From the NCBI GenBank assembly GCA_944390875.1, contig CALXRO010000066.1, positions 1 through 5,990 of the forward strand: a stretch of 5,990 nt of DNA. Reading direction: 5' to 3'. Position numbers and translations under genes: made by a program. Each line of letters opens with the position of its first letter. The stretch's first letter is position 1. Positions 1 through 5,762 of the stretch are shown here, in pieces. The notes beneath the pieces were generated by a model, which saw nothing but the letters and a program-made list of their open reading frames with translations, was not told where the DNA came from and ran no database searches. The DNA is from an uncultured Rickettsiales bacterium. GTDB taxonomy: Bacteria; Pseudomonadota; Alphaproteobacteria; Rickettsiales; UBA1997.

Positions 1-3000
1 TGTGTAATGTATTTGTTAATACAGTAGTATCTATATTTCTATCTACAGTATTTAATTCTTCTATTGATAATATGTTTATATCATTCATTGCATCCAACTC
101 TATATTTCCTTTTGTTGTTGTTACTATGTTTGATCCTATTATACTTATATTTTTGTTTTTTGCAAGTACTTTTATATTACCTCCACTTACTATATCTGAT
201 GATACTATAGATTCATTATGATATTTTGTTGTATCGTTTTCTGTTGTAGTTCTAGTACCTATGTCAATACCTTTCCATGATATATTCATAAATAAACTTG
301 TATCTTCTTTTGAAACAGATATAGTTTCATCTATTCTATCTTTAACTCCCATTATATTAACATCTCCATCTTTTGTATTTATGTTTATATCTTTTTTAAC
401 ATTAATATTAGAACCTATTATGCTTGTATCTTGTTCTGTATTTATTGTCAAGTTGTTTCCTATGTTTAGGTTTGATTTAGTATTTGTTATTATTGCTGTG
501 TCTGTTGTAGTTGTTTTTGTTATTTTTGTTTTACTAACATTATAACCAGATTTCCATGATACACTTTTATCATATTTTGTTTCATTTGTTATTTCTTTTG
601 AAAATTTATATTTTTTATTCTCTACGGATGATACTAGTAAATTTGTTGCTTCTATATTTGCATTATTTGTTACATTTATATTTGAACCTATTATATTTGT
701 ATCTTTTTTTGATTTAATATTAAAATTATTTGAATTTATATTTGATGAAACTACTGTTTCATTAACATATGCCTTTTCTAAATTAACTGGTTCTTTTGTT
801 ATTTTATTTAATATTTTAACAGCTGCTGCAGATCCTAAATAACTTCCTGTTAATTGTTTTGTTGCAATAGCTACTGCCCCACTTAAGATGCAAGATAGAG
901 CTCCTTTTGTTTCTTCAACTGTAGTTACCGTATCTATTACATCCTTTACATTTATTATATTAATATCTCCATCTATTGCTGTTATGTCTATATCATTAGT
1001 TACATTAAGATTAGATCCTATTATGTTTGTATCTTGTTCTGTATTTATTGTCAAGTTGTTTCCTATGTTTAGGTTTGACTTAAGATTTGTTACTATTGTT
1101 GTATCTGTTGTAGTTGTTTTACTTCCTTTCCAAAATGAATATTCTTCTTTTTTTGTATGTTCATAAGTTAAGTTTTCTGCAGAAGAAATTGTTAGAGTTT
1201 TTGATTCTATATTTGCATTATTTGATACATTTATATTTGAACCTATTATACTTGTATCTTTTTTTGATTTAATTACTAAATCTTTTGTAAATACATTACT
1301 TGATATATTTGTTAATGTTTCTCTTTTATATATTTCACCTTGATCTACTTTATTATGTAATTGTTGTGTAGTTATTGATATACCATCTCCTGCTATAAGT
1401 TTTAATTCTCCAGTTTTTGAATCTATTGTTGAACCTATGTTTATTATATTATTATCTGATTCTAAAGTTATATTACCGTTGTCTGATTGTATTATACCTT
1501 CTCCAACAAATTCTTCTGTTATATTATTATTTCCATATCTATTAGTTATTGAACTATTTACTATGTTTTTTGATTTAATTTTAATATTCTTATTTGATCT
1601 TATAGTTCCAGCTTTGTTTATAAAATTTCCAGTTGTACTTACTGATATGTTATTTCCTTCTAGATTTCCAGAATTAACTATTTCAGTTTCTCCATTTATT
1701 TCCAATTCGTTTTCTGCTTTAATCAATGATTCAAATGCTCTATCTATTGATGCATAATATATTCTTGGTACTAATACTTCAATATCATTTATTATTCTTC
1801 TTTCATAATGAATCATATCCTTTTCTAATTCTTTTATTTGTTTTTCATTAAGTTGATATGATATTTGATCTTTGTGTAACCTTGCATATTCAATACCATT
1901 TAATATAAGCTCTTGTATTCTTGAGTTTAGTTGGTTTTGGTTTGCGAGAATGGTTTTGTTTGTTTCTTTTTGTAATTCTAATTGATCTTTTATATATTCA
2001 TTTTCAACAAAAGAATCACCTAGAAACACTACATCTTCTGGTAATTCTGTCTCTGTCTCATAATTCTTTCTTGCTTCAAAAACACTTAAATCTAAAAATT
2101 CTGGTCTTATTTCAAACATATAACTTGGATCTCTGGATTTAATAATAAAATGGTTGTTATTTAAATCTGGAAGAGGTCTATTTGTTTCAATTGGACTATA
2201 ATTAGTTTTATTTTTTATGTCGTCATCTTGACCTAACTTTTTCTTTACATTTAATTTTATGTTTCTTCCAGCTGCTATTAAAGAAGGAGTATTTGAATGG
2301 TGTGTTTGTGGAGGAATGTCTACTGGATCGTGTCTAGTACGATATCTTTTTCTTCCAAATCCTTTACACCATCCCCAACCCCAAGGATACTCCCAATAAT
2401 GTTCTATTATTTCAACTTCTTTTTTTAATCCTCCAACTACAAAACTTTCTCTACTATTATTTAATGTGTCTGCTGTTATATTTATATCCTTAGATGCAGT
2501 TATATTAGAATCTCTATTTGTAACTGTATTTGATATTATTTCTATATTACCATTTGCTGTTATATTAGAAGAAGAATGAGTTAGATGTACTAACACTTGA
2601 TCTTGCATAGCATTTGGATTTGAATCAGAATATGGCGAATAAAAATTACCTAAAAATAACAAACCCCAACCCCATAGGCGCTGGAAATTATTTTTATTTC
2701 TATTTTCCAAATACCTTTGACGAGCTTCTTCCTCTTTTTTCATCCTATAATTTTTATATCTACTTACACTATACCCCTCCCCTTCTCTAATTTCTTGATT
2801 TCTTGTTCCTATATTATTTAGGGTATCTACTCTTAACTTTATATTTCCGTTTGCTGTTTTTATATCTGATTTTTGCAAATTATCTAGTCTTTTTGAAGTG
2901 ATTGATATATCTCCCGACTTAGCATACATTAGAGCATTATTATTCTCTGCTGCATTAGCCTCTATTTCAATATTTTTATTCTTAGCTATTACGGCACCTC

Positions 3001-3916
3001 TGTTATTTAATTTTTTTGTTGTTTTTATACTTACGTTATTTTCTGACACTATGTCTTTATTTATTTCAATATCTCCTTTTGTTTCAAAAATAATATCATC
3101 TACATTAGTTGTCAAGTTAGAGTCCATTCTTACGCCAACTCCTTCTTCTGTTGATACAATATATATTTTTCCAGCTTGAATATTAGCAAAAGCGGAAACA
3201 TCTATGGATAAAGTTGGTTTGTCACTTATGTTCTCCCTTGAGGTAACATCATATTCTCCATTATTTAATTTTGTTGCCTTGTTGTTTCCTGTTTGTACTC
3301 TCAATGATTTTGCTGTTATTTCTTTTCGTAATTTGACTATTCTTGCTATTAATGTCACAGAATCCACCTTTGCTAGATCTAAATCATTTTCTACTATTAG
3401 TTCATTCTTTTTGTCTATTTCAAATTCCAACTTATCAATATCTGTGTTTCTACCAACTATTAAACTTAGTCTACTTGTATTTATAAAACCAGCTTCTTTT
3501 GTTATTATTCCGTTTGGATTAGCTATTATAAGTTCTGCTTTTTTTCCAGCTATTTCTGTATATCCATTTAATTCAGTTATTTTATCACTTACAACTTCGT
3601 TGACTATTATTTCAGCTTCAATACCACTATTAAAATTACTATTTTTATCTATTGCGCCAGCAAATTTCGATATTACGGGTGATACTGAATTATTAATTAC
3701 TAAATTTCTTTGATCTACATTATAATCTTCATATTTATTTAGGCTTACTCCTTTATCATTTGGTTCTGCTATCTCAATAATTGGCGTTTTGTTATTTCTA
3801 CTCTCGTATACTTTTGTCTCTGTGGCATCACTAGGGACTATACCATAAGCACAAACTGTAATATTATTAAATAATATAATATATATTAACAAATAACATT
3901 TAATTTTATAAGTCAT
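1..3916 (-). CDS. TpsA exoprotein: filamentous haemagglutinin/CdiA-type two-partner secretion protein (C-terminus beyond window)
   Basis: The minus strand is open for 1305 codons from ATG at 3916 to the left edge, with no in-frame stop; an in-frame TAA lies five codons upstream, so this is the first ATG. Residues 1-23 form a signal peptide (KIK, hydrophobic core, cleavage likely after VCA). Residues about 26-300 are the TPS domain with NPNGI at 133-137, followed by GFINTSR. Residues about 266-565 are beta-helix repeats with two Trp/Gly-rich insertions, 566-725 resemble the mid-region of CdiA, 726-865 are further short repeats of the form N-G-x-I, and 866-1305 are FHA-2 type haemagglutinin repeats with five IIGSN motifs. 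The protein should be exported by Sec and carried over the outer membrane by the TpsB encoded divergently. Family is certain; the role (adhesin, cytotoxin or contact-dependent inhibitor) is not, since the C-terminus is missing. No Shine-Dalgarno is visible. Confidence 0.95.
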   Translation of the reverse strand, partial: MTYKIKCYLLIYIILFNNITVCAYGIVPSDATETKVYESRNNKTPIIEIAEPNDKGVSLNKYEDYNVDQRNLVINNSVSPVISKFAGAIDKNSNFNSGIEAEIIVNEVVSDKITELNGYTEIAGKKAELIIANPNGIITKEAGFINTSRLSLIVGRNTDIDKLEFEIDKKNELIVENDLDLAKVDSVTLIARIVKLRKEITAKSLRVQTGNNKATKLNNGEYDVTSRENISDKPTLSIDVSAFANIQAGKIYIVSTEEGVGVRMDSNLTTNVDDIIFETKGDIEINKDIVSENNVSIKTTKKLNNRGAVIAKNKNIEIEANAAENNNALMYAKSGDISITSKRLDNLQKSDIKTANGNIKLRVDTLNNIGTRNQEIREGEGYSVSRYKNYRMKKEEEARQRYLENRNKNNFQRLWGWGLLFLGNFYSPYSDSNPNAMQDQVLVHLTHSSSNITANGNIEIISNTVTNRDSNITASKDINITADTLNNSRESFVVGGLKKEVEIIEHYWEYPWGWGWCKGFGRKRYRTRHDPVDIPPQTHHSNTPSLIAAGRNIKLNVKKKLGQDDDIKNKTNYSPIETNRPLPDLNNNHFIIKSRDPSYMFEIRPEFLDLSVFEARKNYETETELPEDVVFLGDSFVENEYIKDQLELQKETNKTILANQNQLNSRIQELILNGIEYARLHKDQISYQLNEKQIKELEKDMIHYERRIINDIEVLVPRIYYASIDRAFESLIKAENELEINGETEIVNSGNLEGNNISVSTTGNFINKAGTIRSNKNIKIKSKNIVNSSITNRYGNNNITEEFVGEGIIQSDNGNITLESDNNIINIGSTIDSKTGELKLIAGDGISITTQQLHNKVDQGEIYKRETLTNISSNVFTKDLVIKSKKDTSIIGSNINVSNNANIESKTLTISSAENLTYEHTKKEEYSFWKGSKTTTTDTTIVTNLKSNLNIGNNLTINTEQDTNIIGSNLNVTNDIDITAIDGDINIINVKDVIDTVTTVEETKGALSCILSGAVAIATKQLTGSYLGSAAAVKILNKITKEPVNLEKAYVNETVVSSNINSNNFNIKSKKDTNIIGSNINVTNNANIEATNLLVSSVENKKYKFSKEITNETKYDKSVSWKSGYNVSKTKITKTTTTDTAIITNTKSNLNIGNNLTINTEQDTSIIGSNINVKKDININTKDGDVNIMGVKDRIDETISVSKEDTSLFMNISWKGIDIGTRTTTENDTTKYHNESIVSSDIVSGGNIKVLAKNKNISIIGSNIVTTTKGNIELDAMNDINILSIEELNTVDRNIDTTVLTNTLH
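2..214 (-). repeat. FHA-2 haemagglutinin repeat, partial copy C
   Basis: Residues 1235-1305, cut by the window edge. It opens ESIVSSDIVSGGNIKVLAKNKN, split here by the variable loop before it, and carries a fifth IIGSN motif (1259-1263), then NIELDAMNDINIL. It aligns with the first halves of copies A and B but is more diverged at DNA level, so the repeat array probably continues past the left end. Confidence 0.6.
302..760 (-). repeat. FHA-2 haemagglutinin repeat, copy B
   Basis: Residues 1053-1205. It repeats copy A in the same order: ETVVSSNI, DTNIIGSNINV, ANIEA, WKSGYNVSKTK with a TTTTDT tract, SNLNIGNNLTINTEQDT, IIGSNINV and VKDRIDET. Two blocks are nearly unchanged at DNA level: 424-475 is identical to 1027-1078 (52 of 52 bases), and 650-718 matches 1205-1273 at 67 of 69 bases. 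The two block offsets differ (603 and 555 bp) because copy B carries about 16 extra residues in its variable middle. Confidence 0.8.
902..1321 (-). repeat. FHA-2 haemagglutinin repeat, copy A
   Basis: Residues 866-1005. The unit starts ETLTNISSNVF, carries DTSIIGSNINV (887-897), a variable Lys/Glu/Thr-rich stretch with WKGSKTTTTDT, then SNLNIGNNLTINTEQDT (947-963), a second IIGSN and a closing VKDVIDT. This is the haemagglutinin-repeat pattern (Pfam PF13332 type, by recognition) seen in the C-terminal half of FHA/CdiA proteins. It is the first of two large units that align along their whole length with copy B at 302-760. Confidence 0.8.
1742..2221 (-). other. CdiA-like mid-protein (YP-type) domain within the exoprotein
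   Basis: Residues 566-725. The segment contains PIETNRPLPDL, then FIIKSRDPSYMFE, LGDSFVENEYIKDQ (632-645), LILNGIEYARLH (670-681), an acidic/basic helix around 686-705, and EVLVPRIYY near 713-721. From memory this order matches the conserved region of gammaproteobacterial CdiA/haemagglutinin proteins that reads roughly YLIETDPRF, LGDAFYEQKLIRDQ, GVAYA, and VLVPQVY. In CdiA this non-repeat region lies between the FHA-1/receptor-binding part and FHA-2 and is tied to the pause and restart of export. Its presence places this protein in the CdiA-like branch rather than among simple short adhesins; transfer of the secretion-arrest function to this protein is inference. Confidence 0.75.
3122..3844 (-). 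other. TPS secretion domain of the exoprotein
   Basis: Residues 24-265 of the exoprotein. It begins after the predicted signal cleavage site and carries the family landmarks in order: GVSLNKYEDYNV, LVINNS, EIIVNEV, LNGYTEIAGKKAELIIANPNGI split around residues 117-137, GFINTSR at 143-149 and VTLIARIVKL at 187-196. In known TpsA proteins this domain is the secretion signal read by the POTRA domains of TpsB and nucleates the beta-helix. Two things differ from the usual CdiA-like version: the cysteine pair that often follows NPNGI is replaced (IITKEAGF), and the position of the upstream NPNL motif reads NSNF (residues 92-95). Confidence 0.92.
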
Positions 3917-3924
3917 AATAATAG

Positions 3925-3953
3925 TTGATAATTATCATGATATATACAATAAT
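3925..3953 (+). promoter_or_regulatory. Candidate promoter of the TpsB gene
   Basis: TTGATA (3925-3930, 5/6) and AATAAT (3948-3953, 5/6) are separated by 17 bases, predicting a start near 3960 and a leader of about 26 bases. Its -10 lies on the same bases as the -10 of the opposing tpsA promoter. An alternative is the perfect TATAAT at 3964-3969, which lacks a good -35 and would leave only about a 10-base leader. Confidence 0.42.
3926..3937. promoter_or_regulatory. 12-bp perfect palindrome, possible operator
   Basis: TGATAATTATCA is a perfect inverted repeat in the divergent intergenic region. It overlaps the candidate tpsB -35 and lies just downstream of the predicted tpsA transcript start, so one bound protein could affect both genes. 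Its half-sites TGATAA/TTATCA resemble those of Fur-family boxes, but the spacing is shorter than the usual 7-1-7 arrangement. An operator role is inference. Confidence 0.35.
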
Positions 3954-3976
3954 AATTATATATTATAATAAGTCAA
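3949..3976 (-). promoter_or_regulatory. Candidate promoter of the TpsA gene
   Basis: On the minus strand TTGACT (3976-3971, 5/6 to the sigma-70 -35) is followed after 16 bases by TATTAT (3954-3949, 5/6 to the -10). The predicted transcript start is near 3942, giving a leader of about 26 bases before the ATG at 3916. The intergenic region is only 69 bp, so a promoter must lie here or inside tpsB. Such matches arise easily in AT-rich DNA, hence the moderate confidence. Confidence 0.45.
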
Positions 3977-3985
3977 TAGCATAAG

Positions 3986-5551
3986 ATGTTTAATTTTATA
4001 ATACTTATTTTTATTATAGTTATACCAAGTATAGTATATGCTAATAATATAACAGATATTAAAATGGAAAGGGAGATAAAAATATTAGAAAAACTTAAAA
4101 TAAATGAAAAAATTAAAGAGAATAATATTGTTAGAAATAATAACCACGATAGAACTTGTATAAAAAATTACAACAGCATTAAACTAGAAGGAAATACTGT
4201 ATATAGTGAAGATAAATTATATAAAAAATTTGTTAAATATAATAGTAATTGTATATCTAAAAAAGATCTACAAAATATAAGAGACAATATAAATAATTTT
4301 TATATAACAAATGGTTATGTAAATTGTAGAGTTTATTTTGATATAACAAAATATAAAGATACTATACTACTTGTAATACAAGAAGGTAGGATAAATAATG
4401 TGAATGGTAATAGTAAGCTACAAATATTAACTGCATTTCCATTTAAAAAGGAAGATAGAGTTTTCAATATTAAAGAGTTTGATCAAGGATTGGATCAAAT
4501 GAATAGATTACAATCAAATAATATTAAACTAGAAATTAAACCTAGTGATCAGGAAATGATTGGTTATTCTGATATTAATCTAATTAATTATAGTCAAAAT
4601 AAAAAAAGTATATTTTTTGGTGTTGTGTATGATAATGGATCTGGAGATGAGAAGATTAATTTTAATATAAATAAAGATAATTTATTAAACATTAATGATA
4701 ATATATATTTATCATATAGTACAACTAATTTTAAGATAAATAAAAAAAGAGATTGTTATTTTGATCAAATATATGTAAATATTTCAGTTCCATTAGGTTA
4801 TTATACAATGTCATTTAGTTATGGAAATTCAAAATATAAAAATAGAATAATTGAAAATGATACTGATAATTTTACATATTCATTAGATAGAGTCATTTAT
4901 AGAAATAATGTTTATAAAAACTCAATTACATTTGAATTAGAAGATAATAATTCTAAAAATTATATAAATAGCACACTTATAAATATAAATAGCAGAAAAT
5001 TATATAATATAAAAGTACATTTCAATAATATTTTTTATTTAAAAAATGGAATTATTTCAGTCAAACCTACTTTTCAAAAAGGTATTAAAAATAATAAATA
5101 TAAATATTCTAATTATAATTTATATAAGTTATTTATATATTATTCAAATAGATTTAATAACTTATTTACATACTCATTAAATGTAAACTCACAATATACA
5201 ATAGAAAATATTCTATATGGAGAGAATATGTTTGCACTCGGTGGTAATAGTACTGTTAGAGGATATAGAAACACGATATTACAGTCAAATTCTGGTTTTT
5301 ATATTAGAAATGATTTTAAAATTAACAATCCATTATATTTTATAAAAAGATTGCAATTAAACATATTTTTTGATTGCGGCTATTCATTTGGTGTAAATAT
5401 AAAAAGCAATAATATATATGGTATTGGTATAGGTTTTAAATATTTGGGGAAATATCTTAATTTTGAGATTAACTATTCAAAGGGACTATATCCAAAACAT
5501 AATAAATACAATAGTGATTTTCTTTATTTTAGGGTTGGATTGGAGATATAG
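3986..5551 (+). CDS. TpsB outer-membrane transporter (ShlB/FhaC/HecB family, Omp85 superfamily)
   Basis: A complete 521-residue protein of typical TpsB length. Residues 1-19 are a signal peptide ending VYA. A charged stretch at about 24-50 matches the place of the N-terminal plug helix of FhaC. POTRA 1 spans about 58-135 and contains KLEGN, a cysteine pair (Cys58, Cys89) at the positions usual for this family, and the hallmark DLQNIRDNINNFYITNGYV (94-112) followed by VIQEGRI (130-136). A second POTRA follows to about 190, then the beta-barrel to the C-terminus, with FALGGNSTVRGYR (416-428) holding the conserved VRGYR of the plugging loop L6, and FFDCGYSFG at 461-469. The last strand ends FRVGLEI. 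The protein should export the divergently encoded TpsA. It is unusually rich in Asn, Lys, Ile and Tyr. An in-frame TAG three codons before the ATG fixes this as the first available start; no Shine-Dalgarno precedes it. Confidence 0.95.
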   Translation: MFNFIILIFIIVIPSIVYANNITDIKMEREIKILEKLKINEKIKENNIVRNNNHDRTCIKNYNSIKLEGNTVYSEDKLYKKFVKYNSNCISKKDLQNIRDNINNFYITNGYVNCRVYFDITKYKDTILLVIQEGRINNVNGNSKLQILTAFPFKKEDRVFNIKEFDQGLDQMNRLQSNNIKLEIKPSDQEMIGYSDINLINYSQNKKSIFFGVVYDNGSGDEKINFNINKDNLLNINDNIYLSYSTTNFKINKKRDCYFDQIYVNISVPLGYYTMSFSYGNSKYKNRIIENDTDNFTYSLDRVIYRNNVYKNSITFELEDNNSKNYINSTLININSRKLYNIKVHFNNIFYLKNGIISVKPTFQKGIKNNKYKYSNYNLYKLFIYYSNRFNNLFTYSLNVNSQYTIENILYGENMFALGGNSTVRGYRNTILQSNSGFYIRNDFKINNPLYFIKRLQLNIFFDCGYSFGVNIKSNNIYGIGIGFKYLGKYLNFEINYSKGLYPKHNKYNSDFLYFRVGLEI

Positions 5552-5584
5552 TTTTTACAATATAAAATAATTATATTTCAAAAA
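5552..5584 (+). repeat. Inverted repeat directly after the TpsB stop codon
   Basis: AATATAA (5559-5565) pairs with TTATATT (5571-5577) around a five-base loop; outside a 2x2 mismatch, TTTTT (5552-5556) pairs with AAAAA (5580-5584). The stem is pure A/T and lacks a downstream T-run, so it is a poor intrinsic terminator. It may stabilise the 3' end or simply reflect base composition. Confidence 0.3.
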
Positions 5585-5712
5585 ATTAATAAAATGAACA
5601 TATTGAACACATAAAGCTTTATAATCTAATATTTCAGACAATAAATAAAGTTATAAATTTATGAAACCTAAAAAAAATTATTAAAATCTATTAATCATTT
5701 AAACATACATTA

Positions 5713-5739
5713 TTGACAAAACTTGAAAATTAGTATAAT
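5713..5739 (+). promoter_or_regulatory. Candidate promoter of the gene at 5763
   Basis: A perfect -35 TTGACA (5713-5718) and a perfect -10 TATAAT (5734-5739) are separated by 15 bases, two short of the optimum. Transcription would start near 5746 with a leader of about 17 bases. An independent promoter suggests that the downstream gene is not merely the tail of a tpsB operon. Confidence 0.55.
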
Positions 5740-5762
5740 ATTATTAATATAATCATAAAAAA

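Larger units (their letters stand above)
5552..5762. other. AT-rich non-coding region between TpsB and the next gene
   Basis: These 211 bases hold no credible gene on either strand; the longest ATG start (5594) stops after six codons. Visible structure is an inverted repeat right after the TpsB stop (5552-5584), two short palindromes (ATAAAGCTTTAT at 5611-5622 and ATAAATTTAT at 5653-5662), and a promoter-like pair at 5713-5739. No GC-rich hairpin with a T-run is present, so no standard intrinsic terminator is seen after tpsB. Confidence 0.7.

Noticed and set aside
261..1166. Plus-strand open frames at 261-545 and 888-1166 whose products look alike (both contain SCSVFIVKLFPMFRFDL).
   Set aside because: They are antisense shadows of tpsA. 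Their similarity comes from the duplicated FHA-2 DNA at 424-475 and 1027-1078, and their hydrophobic Phe/Val/Ile content is the complement of Asn/Lys/Thr codons.
1437..3713. Plus-strand open frames at 1437-1757, 1921-2142, 2898-3179 and 3204-3713, the last 169 codons long.
   Set aside because: All lie opposite the continuous tpsA reading frame, which has a signal peptide, the NPNGI motif and family-wide similarity. They have no promoter or ribosome site and read as low-complexity Ser/Phe/Leu/Ile protein.
3917..3985. Lipoprotein signal at the TpsA N-terminus because of Cys22 near the cleavage site.
   Set aside because: The residues before it (Ile-Thr-Val) do not fit the lipobox, which needs Gly, Ala or Ser just before the Cys, whereas VCA followed by Tyr fits signal peptidase I.
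5594..5614. Tiny ORF of six codons starting ATG at 5594 in the intergenic region.
   Set aside because: It is too short, has no ribosome site and lies in A/T-only sequence where such frames occur by chance.
5611..5622. Palindrome ATAAAGCTTTAT as a terminator or operator.
   Set aside because: A 12-bp perfect palindrome without a loop cannot form a proper terminator hairpin, no T-run follows, and it is far from the promoter at 5713-5739. It is listed only as visible structure.
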